Source of the DNA: Xiphias gladius
Taxonomy: Eukaryota; Chordata; Actinopteri; Istiophoriformes; Xiphiidae
DNA: 64,000 nt
Reading direction: 5' to 3'
NCBI RefSeq assembly: GCF_016859285.1
Contig: NC_053417.1
Location: 19,466,706-19,530,705 of the forward strand
Under the pieces are notes generated by a model, which worked only from the letters and a program-made list of their open reading frames with translations, ran no database searches and was not told the origin of the DNA. The first letter of the stretch is position 1; the number at the start of each line of letters is the position of its first letter. Position numbers and translations under genes: made by a program. Below, one piece after another: positions 1-18,572 of the stretch.

Positions 1-2421
1 AAGTTTTTTTTATTTTTATCCTTTGATAATTTAAAATGGAACTATTTGTGCAGCTGGGACTTTTTTACTGGACGAATCTGGAAAAAAGCGTCAAAGAAGG
101 GAAACAGCAGAGACGCTTTTCCATGGAAAGTGGGGTGTTAGTTGTGTGGGGTAGACACAGCGAGGGAAGAAAGTATGAGCGGGAGGTAAAAGGGAGGGTT
201 GAAGAGGGGGTGGGTAGAATTGCAGCCAAGCAAAGAGATAGACAAGAGGGAAAAAGTAGGTTCTGAAAAAGAGACTGTTGGGAATACAGATGAGAGAGTA
301 GACAGGGTGGGTGAATGTGTGGCAGAAGCAAGGTACGGGCAGAGAAAGGCAGGGAGAGGGGAAGGTAATGAAAACCAGATGAAAGAGAATGGGATGAAGG
401 GAGGGGAGTTGAGGAAAAGTAGATGGAAAAGGAAAAGCGTGACACATGGGACAAATGAGCCAGTCTCTTAGCTACCATGAGAATAACATCTTACACTCTC
501 CTGCTCCACGAACACATTTAAAGTCTTCAAGGAGGCTCCTTGGCAGCTCATTGATAGAAGTAACAGCCTGCATCCATGAGTACCAGTTTGTACAGTATGT
601 ACATATATATATGTCCACATTTGTATGTGGGCCATAAATATGATTGTATTTCCTATGAGATGAAACAGGATATTCTTTTTAGTTCACTCCAACATGTGAA
701 CATATAAAGAAGTGTAAGCAGAGAAAAACTCCAGGGTAGAGATAAGTTTAAATGTATCCAGCTGTGAAATGTGATCAGCACATCTGGAATGTGTCTGGAA
801 CTTGCTCCTGTAAGAAAAAAAAAAAAGTTTAAGGGAAGGAAGTCAAACATACCTTTATATAGATAAAGAAGTGTGTCTGTCATCTGTATGCAGTGCTCGC
901 GTAGGTGAGTCTGAAAGTGAGACGTGTGTGTGTGACAGGAGGGACAGAGTGAGGGAGCAGGCCAGGAATCGAAACACATGTGGAGTGAGTCCATAGTCAG
1001 CGTGTCCGCTTTATGGGTGTTTTACAAGGGTGAAGACCACCTCAGTCCTCCAAATAGCTGATGGTTGGAGTGTTTCAGTGCTCATCAATTTGTTCATCCA
1101 TCCATCAAGTTAAATGTGTATGTGTGAAACAACTCCTTATAAATACTTCTAGATAACCCTGGGCTACAACTGTTTCTTAGTGCCCCATCAATCACTGAGT
1201 CATATTTTACATATTTATTGTCTTCCTACAAATTACTTTTAAATTATTACATTTAGCAGTATTATTGTTCACATAATGCCATAGTGCTCACTATGTTATC
1301 TCTATTTTATGATTTTTTTATGCTGTTGTCTTCACAGTTTAGGAGCTCATAAAGCGCTCTGTGATGAATTTCCTTATGATTAAAATGCTGTTGGGTGTTT
1401 CCAGGGAATTGCAGGAGGACAAGGTGCAGCACCTTGAACAAACAGAAGTACTGTGTGTGTGTGTGTGTGTGTGTGTGCATGAGGACGTGAGAGACAGAGA
1501 GAGTATGAGATGCCATATTGTCAAGGTGTTATCTTGTCCGATGCGGGATTTATGCATTGTGTGATAGAAAGAGATGTGCTTGTTCGCAGATGCATTGTGA
1601 CACTGTACCGTAGTATGTAACGCAGATGTTCTTGTTGATTACATAATCTAATCCAATTAAGACACACAGTTACTACTCAGTTATCCAGAGGAGTTCTGTA
1701 GAGATTAGTAGTTATGAATATAATGTGGATGGTGTGGTTACATGGTATTCAAATCATACTGAGATTTATGCAAGCTGTGATTGCTATTTCAATTGTATTA
1801 GATGAGTAAATACTATTTCTAATTTATTATTTAAACCTAATTAGACTTTGGCTCAAACATTTAAACGTTCCCGTTTTCCTGTATGCTGATATTAGCGGAG
1901 TTGTTGTGCCTTGGTTTTTGCATTACGTGTGCAGTTGTGTGTGTGTTTTTGAGTACATGACGTGCAATCTACATTTCTACCTGCACAAAGGAATACTGTC
2001 TTTGGTTGGGGTCTGTTATTTTCATACTTGGTCGTGTCTTGTGATACAGTGTTATAGCTGATGGGTAGCAACACACTAACCTGACACAGAGTCAAGAGAA
2101 AAGAAACTGATGCAAATTGAACAAGATTTTAAAAATAGATGTTATTGAAACTATATAAGTTGGATAATTTGATTGAAACCTTGTCCTCATATTTATTTTA
2201 CATATAGACCTTTGCAGAAATGACTGAGTTACTATGAAGAACTTTGGGGCTCAGATGTCAGATGGTTCTGGGTTATGACTTTGATGGGGAGCTACACCCC
2301 TCTAGTGGCTCTTAATAGTATTTCATGCATTTTGTAGCATGACTCTACTTTTCAGTTAAATAACATTTTGACTTAAACTATTTAAAATCTGAAAACCAAA
2401 ACTCTGTTTCTCCTTTTCTAG
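1..2421. other. No gene recognised; probably intron or 5' flank of the PRRT-type gene
   Basis: I see no exon I can support here. Positions about 60-440 are strongly purine-rich on the + strand, which makes the long open frames on both strands an artefact of composition. The rest is AT-rich with one (GT)n run. The segment ends in a good splice acceptor (pyrimidine-rich tract then AG at 2420-2421), so at least its distal part is probably the intron before the large PRRT-type exon. Its upstream coding exons were not found and may lie outside the window. Confidence 0.5.
1452..1477. repeat. (GT)n microsatellite
   Basis: About 13 uninterrupted GT units in AT-rich non-coding DNA. Confidence 0.95.
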
Positions 2422-4412
2422 GGACCACTTCTTTCCTTACCACTGGTGTTGTGCCAGTCACCCGATCAAGGTTTGGCCCCACCTACCAGACTGGTATTGG
2501 TAAGAGGAACCGCTCCATTCTCCTGGGGCATCCTCACCAAGCTCCCCAATCCACTTCTTATCCAGTCCCCTCCCCCAGTGCCAATCCCTCCCCTAATGGC
2601 ACACTTCTCTACTGGGGTGACCTGAGCCGGACGCTGGCTTTCGCCTGGGAGCTGCATGTCTACGGTTCAGCAAGTCTCTTCCTCCTCCTGTTTGCTGGAG
2701 CTGCTCTTGGCCTCACCCTGTCCCCTGGCACAAACTGTCCTCATCGGGGTGCTGTTGCACTCGCAAACGCTCTACTGTTTCTGGCTGGAGGCCTTAGGGC
2801 AACGCTCTTTCTAATTGACCCCTATGGCACAAGGAAATTGCTCCCTCGCCCTGCAGTTACAGCCCTCTACAACCTGCCTCTACACCTGCTGGTGTGGACC
2901 CATGCTGCCCTCGCACTGCTTGCCTTGAGGGTGGCAGGGATCAGTGTGTTACCTTCAACTATGGAGCGTCCTCCTCTGGTGGCTGTGCTGGCAGTGCTGC
3001 AGTGTACCCTGCTGCTGGCGGCTGATCTGCTTTCCCCAGCCCTGTCCCCTGTGGTGCCCGTCACCCTGCAGGTCCTGTCCCTGTGCTGGGGCCTGGCTCT
3101 CTGTCTGGGCTTCCTCTGCTATATATTTCCACGTATACGTGGAGTCCCTGAAGAGACCAGGAGGAAGGCTTGGACAGGGAGCAGGAGGATAGGCGTGATC
3201 CTGGGGAGAGTTCTGGCAGTGTGTGCAGTTGTGGGGGCACTGTGCTGTGGGCTGCATGTACATGCCACCTTATGGCTCTATGGACTGCTTGGCGACTGGA
3301 CGCACTTCAGCTGGGGATGGTGGCTGGTGCACTTCTGGGCCCGGCTCCTGGAGCTTGCCTGGGGATTCTGCCTCCTACTCCTGGGTTCTTGGGTGTTCTG
3401 GAGGCCTCAAGGTTGGCAGGGAAGAGAGGAGGGTGGACCAGATGGCAGAGCACCAGGAGACCTGCCATCCCCTGGCCAATCTGTTGGGTCCACTCAAAGA
3501 CATACCTGCTGGTCAAAGATAGTGCAGAGCCTGAGAGGGAAGCCTTGCAGAAAGTCTGACAGCAATGGTGTGGGAGGAGGAGGACCAGGGGAGGTGCCTA
3601 ACAACTGGGCTGGTCAGGAACGTCCTGGAGCTGACATAAGTAAAAGTCTGATCAGGAACCAGAACCACGAGCAGGCCCTTGCCCAGCCACGCTATGTCAA
3701 GGACAGCAACAGGGGACGCAACCACAGGGGCCGCTCTGCAGAACGAGGCATATCTGATGGCTCCACAGGTTCCCTGCTGAGACTGCAGGCGCTGGGCCGG
3801 CCTCCACAGCGCTCAGTGAGTGGCAGCCTGGATCAGGATAGGGACACTTCCCTGTCTCTGTATGAGTTTGATCTGCGGCCCCCATCTCCCATCGACCTGA
3901 CCCGTAGCATTGATGAGGCTCTGCACAGGGAACACCTTCTCGGAGGAGGCAGCCTCTTTCATCCTTTGAACCAAATCTCACAATCCCCCTCCCCGGGCTC
4001 AGTGGTCAGCCAGGGGCCCTGGCTCCGCCGGAACAGTGATCCTCAGCTGCTTTCTGAGAGCAGTGAGGCCCCGACAGAGTCGTCCATGCCCCTGGGGGGT
4101 AGCATACTCAGCAGTGTACCCAGCAGGCAGGTGACTGCTCCCCCCACACCTTCCCATCAGGGTCACAGGTGGGCTGGAAATGGGGCGGGAAGTGTCCCTT
4201 CATCAGTGTCTTGCCCTGTGTCACTTCGTCCCTCCAGAACATCAACAGGGCTTCTGGGGGAGGATGGAGTGGATGACACACGGCCGTTCATCACGCCGGA
4301 CTCAGAGAGGGTGAGGGGAAGGGCTGGGAGGCCAGTGGGGTCACGGAGTTACCTGGAGGTCAGCCGACATGACGACTCTGCCAGTGTCAGCAGTGAAATA
4401 ATTGACCTATGA
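2422..4412 (+). CDS. prrt3: Proline-rich transmembrane protein 3/4-like, last coding exon (partial gene)
   Basis: One long coding exon opens after an AG acceptor at 2420-2421 and reads 662 codons to a TGA at 4410-4412. There is no credible ATG at its head, so it is the 3' end of a spliced gene. Counting from the GTG at 2451 as residue 1, seven hydrophobic spans lie at about 70-91, 101-122, 141-163, 175-198, 202-225, 248-272 and 291-316. A Ser/Pro/Gly-rich, probably cytosolic tail of more than 300 residues follows and ends in an acidic SSEIIDL. This layout, with motifs such as YWGDLSRTLAFAWELHVYG, matches the vertebrate PRRT3/PRRT4 family, whose molecular function is poorly known. The signal peptide and proline-rich N-terminus expected for the family are missing from the window. 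I chose PRRT3 over PRRT4 mainly because NR2C2 and MRPS25, also on human 3p25, lie nearby; PRRT4 remains possible. Confidence 0.8.
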
Positions 4413-4764
4413 ACCAAACCTTGGACATGAGGACCAATGACTGCACATCAGACATACCTATTTAACTGTTCCTAACCAAGACTTCAACACATATTGGGAG
4501 AATCTGATCATTGAACTGCCTAAAAGTTAATTATTTTTAAAACAGGGAAAATATAAAAAAGGGGATCTGGATGATGAACTTAAAGAAAATTGCATTGTTG
4601 CCTTTTAAAGGGTTAAACAACTGTGTTTGTGGAAAAAATTTGGTAAACCTTTTACTCTGGAAGTAAAACTGGGAGCTATAACACATCACGCTGAAAACTC
4701 TGTCCATCTCTAACGCACACACACATTATCGCCCTCTCTTTCTTGTCCTGTTTTTCTTCCAAAC

Positions 4765-4835
<71 letters not shown>

Positions 4836-7080
4836 CCTTCATAACAATGACATAACTTCAAGTACAATGGGACCATACACACATTTCAACGAGTCCTGAG
4901 AGAATGGATCTTCAACAGGCTTGGTTTGAAATTTGTGATGGTGTTGAAGTTCATCTTCCCATAACATAAGAAATCCATAAAATAGGTTTAGCTCATGAAT
5001 TATGTCTGAGAACATACTTAGCACCATTGAGAGTTTCATGAAGTCTGAAGGGTGAAAGAGAAATTTGGTTCTAGGCGTCTGTAGGGCTCATTTCTGTTGT
5101 CACTGAGGAAAAATGTCTGCATGTCAACAGTCCTGAATTTCATTGCTTTCATAGAGTTTATTTGCTGTCTTCCATATGTCAGTTTGCTTTGTGATGTAAA
5201 GATGTGCCATACATAACCTCGGTTGGTTCTGTGCTTTTTGTAATGGTTCTATAAACCCATTATTTGTGTTAAGTCTCCATAGAATCCTACCAGTATGATA
5301 GTGACTCAACTATGGATTACTGCTTCTAAGCTCTTAACATACTGCCACTGTTGTTGTTGTTCAGTCTGCCTTGTATGTTAATGTGAAGCTGGTTACATAA
5401 AGAGGCAGGCAGTAATCAACAGCTAGGGACATGCAGACGTACGCTTACGTGGGAATCTGCTGCTGAGGCTTTAACTTTTGCTGACATGGTGAGTTTTAAA
5501 ATAAAATTCAAGTATAAAACTGAGGTTAATGCATTTCGTCTTGGCAGTCTGATGTAGGACAAAGCTTTTGCAGTCAGTAATTATGTACAACTGAAGCCTC
5601 CGACTGCATTTTTACAGAATCTAACTAAGAATGTGAAACATAGTCATGATATTATCAGTGGCATTGAGTCAATTCAGAGGGTTTGATCCCTTATCTAATT
5701 AAATGATACACAGCTTTGCAGGGCTGCAACACACAAGACTGGCTTGGCACGAACCTCAGAACTCTTAACTCAGTAACAGAACACTTAACTGTAAGCCTGA
5801 GCACTAGACTCAAGTATTTTACTACTCAAGAGGAAAATATATTTCAAATATATGATATATAAGTAACAATGTAAATACTGTTATTTTTGATGTTCATGAA
5901 TAAAGGTGTATTTGGAACATAGTTGTAGTTGTTACTGTGAAAGACAATCTAAAGTGGTATTGCTTATGTGTCTGAGCTGTGCAGACAAATATGCTGTTTG
6001 ACATCAGATTGTGGCCTGTTGAGGACATGCAGTGCTTGGACAGTTAATAGTTGACTGGCATTCCAAGGACTTTCTGGGCTGCGCTCAGGATTGATGTGAT
6101 GCTAGTTTTGCAAATTATAGCAGTAATGGCCATGGCCTGCTGGATTTGGATGTGTACTTTATTGTTTCATCATTAAATGATGATAAAGGCGTTGGAAATT
6201 AATGAACCAAACACCTCTCGTGGAATCATATTTAGTCTATTAATTCACTTAGAACTGTTTGGTGGTCCTGAAAATAGCCCAGTGGTTCCTTCCTCAGACT
6301 TAGATTTGCAAAGTTTTGTTCCAAAATGTTTTTCACATTATTTAAAAACTGAGACTTGCTGTGACAGATGGATTATTAGGATTCTATCTGGGGATGCTGT
6401 TGTGAATATGTAATGTAAAAGGGACATTTTTCCAAAGTGGATAATCATCATTTTGGAATAAAACTTAACTCATTCCTCTGTTCCTGTTGAGAGCCAGTCC
6501 ATAACTTGTATTCCGGTTACCTCAGGGTGGCATGCAGTACCTCCCAGGTGATGAGATGCTTGAGTTGTTTAGTATTTACAGCTAAATGGCCTTGTGTTGT
6601 TGTCTACATTCCAATGAACCTGTAAGATTTAACCATGTCAGTGCTCGCTGTTACCTCTTTTACTTCATGGCCAGGGGGGGTATCTCCAGCACTCGTAGCG
6701 TTGTCCCCGGCCCGAAGCATTACGTGCCATAGAAAATACAATCAGTGTACCCCCTCCAGTCTGTAGTCACAGTGCATAAGTACAGTGTACATAGTTTGAT
6801 TTGTTTATTTGCTCACTGAAATTTTGTTCTTGTATTTCTTGCTTCATTTCGTGTCTGGATTCAAAATAAAATTGAGAAAACTCGAAATCTCCTTACTGTC
6901 TTACTTGAAGTACTTTTGGTTCTGTATTTTCAGACAATAGTAACGGTAAGAGTGAGTATAATCAGCTACAGAACTGTGCGAAAATTATTATCATTTTTCT
7001 TCTTTTTCTCATAGTCATCATCAAACTGTTTAACCGTCTTCCAACATACACAAACAGAGGCAAATACATCTAAACTTTGC
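4413..7080. other. 3' UTR of the PRRT-type gene and intergenic DNA
   Basis: AT-rich sequence without a coding exon. It contains the (AC)n run and AATAAA signals near 5899, 6460 and 6864, any of which could end the PRRT-type transcript. No recognisable transposon or RNA gene was seen. Confidence 0.5.
4775..4830. repeat. (AC)n microsatellite in the PRRT-type 3' UTR
   Basis: About 28 AC units with one early interruption, 360 bp past the stop codon. Confidence 0.95.
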
Positions 7081-7852
7081 ACATGAAAGGAGATATCTTA
7101 AAATCAAAGAATTCATCAATGGAGCCATTTTCAATCTTGTCGTCTTTCATGTTGTCAAACAGAACTTTTTCTGTCACTTGACTTCTCTTCAGATCTGTAG
7201 TGGCAGACAATCCCAGGAATGAGCACAGCCGGCTGATTTCTCGTTCAGTATCCTGCAAAAACAAAAAAGTGTAATCTTATGCTTGTGTTTTCAATCCCAG
7301 TGGTCTGGTACTTCTCCCGCCAGCCTCCCACATAACAGAAGATAACAGAAAGACAAAACACAAATGATAAAATAACTAATAGATTATTTAGTCAGAGAGA
7401 AATCTGAAAAAAAGCTGGCAAACCATGGATGTGTACTGTATGTCTCCAGACTTGCATTTAAAGGATAAGTGTGGTAATATTATGTATTTTTGTTATTGTC
7501 AACAACTCCCATGAAAAGACCAAAACCAACAATGGACTGATCCCACCAACAAGTATTGGCTGTGTATCCACACATAAAAGTCAAAGTCTGACAATTCATC
7601 AAACTTTATGCACAAGAAATAAGGATGGACGTCTGACGCTCCCGGGGATGTCTGACCAAAATACAACAGGTCAAGGATGAAGGAGACCCAGGTTTTTTCC
7701 TAAAAGAATGATAGACAGAAAAAAAGAAAGACTGAGATAATGCAAACCCTTCACCTCTATCATTCATCTATTCAAGAGCTATACCGTAAAGCAACATTAC
7801 ATTACATAAATAAATTTGAAACCCCACTTATCTGGATACATACCTTCTCCAT
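7081..7852 (-). pseudogene. Cytosolic sulfotransferase pseudogene (array copy A)
   Basis: Three pieces of a sulfotransferase gene remain, in the right order on the minus strand. A start mini-exon (ATG GAG AAG then a GT donor) is at 7852-7844. An exon 2 remnant at about 7616-7695 still reads TTWVSFILDLLYFGQTSP but carries an extra G, and its 3' part diverges. An open exon 6 at about 7081-7255 encodes DTEREISRLCSFLGLS and onward. Exon 1 with the PAPS-binding loop, exons 3-5 and exon 7 are absent. The sequence around 7740-7800 jumps straight from exon-2-side intron to mini-exon-side intron when compared with copy B, which indicates an internal deletion. Exon 6 is quite diverged from the other copies yet open. 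The copy cannot make a working enzyme. Confidence 0.85.
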
Positions 7853-9467
7853 GTTACTGTTGCTTCAATACGTCCTCTGACCGTTGTTTCTCGGCCGTAT
7901 TGTTTCCCCCTTTCTCTCCTCTGTGATTATGAACCGTGAAGAACTGTGTTTCTTTGTTTCTTTATGAATGTTAAGGATTAATGTTAGTCCCTCCCCCTCT
8001 CTCATTACCAAGTGAGCTCCGTTTCAATTCTTTGTGATCATAGTCTTTCTCACTGTCCTCAGTTTTATGGGTCTTTATATTCCCCCGTTTTCTTTTTAGA
8101 AAAACTGAGTTCATATGGTATTTGTTACCATGCAACCAATTGTGTGTTATTCTCACACCATGATTTGTTCTGAGAGAGCTCACTGAAAAGACAATATAGG
8201 AAGGGACAAATGTAAATGTAAGGCTTTCAAAGGATTCCTACTGTCTGATAAACCAAGTGATGTGTGTGACAGAAAACAAAAAGTTGAGGCAGTGTATGAG
8301 GAGAAGGTGCACACCTTTCACATCATGTCATGCAAAGAAATACAGATAAATAAGTCTTTCAGTTAAAAACTACCCAACTTCCCTATCCAGGGAAATAAAG
8401 CGAACAACATTGTTCCCTCTTTAAAGGCCTGTTGTATTTACTAACTAACTATGGGATACATTTGTTGTTTTTCTTTTGAACAAAGGTCTTGGCGAAAGTG
8501 TTTTTTCAGGAACAAACTGTTGGCCTGTAGACATTATGTAATTCATCATAGCATATACTCATAATATACTTATAATCTGCTTTATTGTACCTTTGCAAAG
8601 TATCAAAATTAATATGGTATGATGAGTTTGGGGTCATTTCATAACTTTAAAAACTCAGCTCATCACTTCAAACCGGAAACTGACTCCAACAAATTTCAAC
8701 TTCCAATATCTATACAAGACACCTCTGTAGCATCTCTCAACAGCTACATGGAAGACAGTTTCAGTTGCCACTCACTTCACCAGCAAACATCAGTGGTGGA
8801 AGCTTGATTATGAAATGGCTCTCAAGGGTGACAACACTCATATACACCACAGTATTACAATAAGTACCCGATAGTAAAAGAATATCTACAGTATAATTTT
8901 TTTGCCAGTTTGTTACCACCATGTTTCCTTAAATTCACATTTCGTTCCCTTGTACCTACAGGTATGTATAAGTACGTTGTCTACTGTTACACAGTTAGTA
9001 GACAAATTAACTGTGTAAATTGGACAAAATTATGCTGCAGTTGTGAGCCATAATTTAAAGCATTACCAAAATAATCTAACACAGAGTTACCAGAAGCATA
9101 ACATAAAATATTCAGTCCTGCTGGAGTTCATTTCCCCCTAAAATCTTGAAAAAGAGTGTGTAAATATATATAAGTGAAGATACAATCATCATTTCTAACT
9201 GTATTTCGATTTTAATCAGTGTGCTCAGTCTGCTGCTTTTGGTAGTGGAATGGTTAAGATGGATATTAATTTGACATTGAGGACTGAAAGCCATCACTCT
9301 GAACAATTGATTGAATATAATCAGCTGCTATAAGAGAGAAATTGAACACTTGACTCAGTAACATCAACATTATTATCTATTTTATCACATATCAGTTAAG
9401 CCCTGATATGTGATATGTGATCAGTCCTGTGATCAGTTAAGGACTGAAAAGTGACAGATTAGGGCCT
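7853..9467. other. Intergenic DNA between sulfotransferase copies A and B
   Basis: The first 130 bp resemble the 5' flank of copy B (13724-13850), including an inverted repeat at 7866-7902. The rest is AT-rich; I see no gene or clear transposon. Part of it is probably the 3' UTR of copy B. Confidence 0.5.
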
Positions 9468-13723
<4,256 letters not shown>

Positions 13724-13850
13724 GTTACTGATGCTTCAATACGTCCTCTGATTGTTGTTTCTCGGACGTATTGTTTCCCCCTTTCTCTCCTCTCTGTATG
13801 AACTGTGAAGAACTGTGTTTCTTCGTTTCTTGGTATAAAAGGGCTGAACT
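13724..13850 (-). promoter_or_regulatory. 5' flank of sulfotransferase copy B with a 10-bp inverted repeat
   Basis: CAATACGTCC at 13737-13746 and GGACGTATTG at 13764-13773 form a perfect 10-bp inverted repeat with a 17-base spacer, just upstream of the start mini-exon. The block is largely preserved beside pseudogene copy A (7866-7902, one arm mismatch). It could lie in the 5' UTR or core promoter; the transcription start is unknown. Confidence 0.4.
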
Positions 13851-15036
13851 TTAATCTTCCTAACCATTAAAAATTAACCTCTCTCTCTATTTATCATTAT
13901 CTCAGTTCCAGATGAGCAACCAATTCGATAAATCCGCTTCTATCAGCTCATTATGTATCAAACATGGTTATGATTAAAGTTATTCTCACACCATGATTTG
14001 TTGTTTCAACCATAAACATTGCCTTTGAACATATTCAAACAAATCTCTTGGTTTGTGTTTGATTATATTGTATGCATATCTAAACTCTTTGGGGACAGTC
14101 TGCATGGGTCTGACTCAAATCACATTTTCATTCACTCCTTTAAAGTGTCTTTGGGGTTACGGTCTACAAACAGATATAAAAGATCAAGGTCTACAGCCTT
14201 TTTCTGGAAAATTAAAGTGCGTTATATCTATTGTGAGAACTCCCTCAGCTGTCTAATCTGTAGAAGATCCTTGTTCTGTTTTCAAACTTCACACAGGCAC
14301 TTGCAGATAGAACATGTTGTTTGTTGGACTTTAAATTGGCGTGCTCAGTCTGCTGCATGTGTGCAGCGTTATGGTTAATTTATGACCTTCCCTTTCCTTG
14401 TGGTTGAACGATCTCAATGTATGTTATAGGTTTGAATTCAATAAATCCCCCCAAACCCACACAAAATATCCTGTAAATTCAGTTTTTATGTGGACTTGTC
14501 CACATGGTCTTGAGGCAACAAAGCGATCCCAGGCTCTCCTGTGCCCCAGATGGGACGTGCTTGAGTGAATGACCTAACTTGAACTCTTGTACTTGGATGG
14601 CTTCAGTAAAGAACAGTGCATGACCCTTCATATGATTTCTGAAGATGATTCAGTGCACAGTAGGAATGTAAGGAAGCAAGCGGACAAATGGGGACAAGTT
14701 TCCCCCGTTTTTATTTTTATATATTTCATGATCATTTTTTGAAAAAAGGGAAAAAAAAGTTGGTTTTTCAGTCTTTTAAAATAGACCGCAATTTTTTCCA
14801 AGAGACTGTTATTCATTGCAGCCATTACAGACGACATTAATGTAAATAATGTCAATACACTTCCCTCTAGTTCATTTCCACTAACTAGCGGCATAATGCA
14901 GATTCCCAAACACAGAAAAACGAGATTCAACATGAGTCAAATGCATAAAAGTCAAACTTATCAAGCTTTGGTCAATGATACATTTTGATTGTTTTATCAG
15001 TTCAGGACTTCATTGAGCATGGCCGAGCCAGGACCT
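13851..15036. other. Intergenic DNA between sulfotransferase copies B and C
   Basis: AT-rich with no supported gene. It probably holds upstream sequence of copy B and the 3' UTR of copy C. Confidence 0.5.
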
Positions 15037-17342
<2,306 letters not shown>

Positions 17343-18541
17343 CTGTAAGACAATATCAATATGACATTGGTATGACATATTGGTCATGCTGCCAGGACAA
17401 GATTCATACCTAAACATATTAGTCAGTAATCATTTAGTCCAGCCTACAAATTATTTAAATGGAACTGGTATTTGCAATAATAACTAATAGCCAAAATAAT
17501 CATGATTCATAATTAAATTTACGTTAGAGTTACTCATTTGGCAGACGCAGATGTATTTGACCTTGAAGTACGTGCTAAGTCCTAGATCTATTCCAGATGT
17601 ACAAGACTGCCAACCGGCTTCAAAACCATGCCACGAGGGTTACTAATAGAGGGAAATGCAAACATTACAACATTTCCCATTAAGATAAGTGTTCCCCAGC
17701 CACACCCAATGAAATACCCTGAAATACACAGAAGAAGAATGATAGCCAACTGTTTAGAGTCATTTATTGAACAGCGCTTTAAAAATGTTTGAAACAAGAT
17801 TCAAATGAAATCCCTTTAATCCTTTACTCTTCATTTCCTTCAGTACAATGCGGTGGATTTATTGTTGGCAGCCTATGAAAGCAAGGTGTGTTTGCCTTTC
17901 TGTATCACTCCTGTCAACTCAAATATTCTCCAGATTGTGAATTTTTGGCTTGTGCCTACACGTTCTAATCCCAGCAGATACACAAACGGGTATTAAAACA
18001 GCTGAAGTTGCTTGGTAAAACGTTTGCTGTGTATGACCTTTAACTTCAGGAGCATAAACCAGAAATATATATCATTGCTCTGGTCATTTCAAAAGGTGTC
18101 AAATAAGATTTCAGTGCAGCACAACATACATATTTTAAAAACTTGTTCCTCAAGTTCGAAGTAGCTTACTGCACACTCACCCTGCTGAGTAGATACTTCC
18201 CACAATAGTGACTGTGCCTGGATCTTGCACTTAAAAGAGGTAATTTTCTTATGTAATAGTCCCTGTGACATGCTGCATGACTTCCTGAAATACATGTGGG
18301 CGTGTACATAGTGTTGCCCTGTTCCATTTTTTTTTTCAACGTTAGTCTGACTTAGTTCAACCTCAGGCCAGAGATAAGCCGGTTTGAATCAGTTCACACA
18401 TTATAAAAGAGGTCAGCGTTGGGCAAAAACTCAAACGTTCTAACTGGTTCTTTGATCGATTTTATCTTTGCACACACAAAATGAAAACATTAACAGGATG
18501 AATGATTCAGATGCTCGAGTTCTATGAAATTTCGGTGAACG

Positions 18542-18572
<31 letters not shown>

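Noticed and set aside
65-478. Long open frames on both strands near the window start
   Set aside because: The region is a purine/pyrimidine-biased tract; the predicted proteins are low-complexity and overlap on opposite strands, with no start or splice context.
9384-9430. Short inverted ATATCAG/CTGATAT motifs downstream of sulfotransferase copy B
   Set aside because: Short, AT-rich and imperfect; expected by chance in this composition.
13831-13842. TATAAAA near the 5' flank of sulfotransferase copy B as a TATA box
   Set aside because: It reads TATAAAA on the + strand, whereas the gene is on the minus strand; the minus-strand reading TTTTATA is not canonical.
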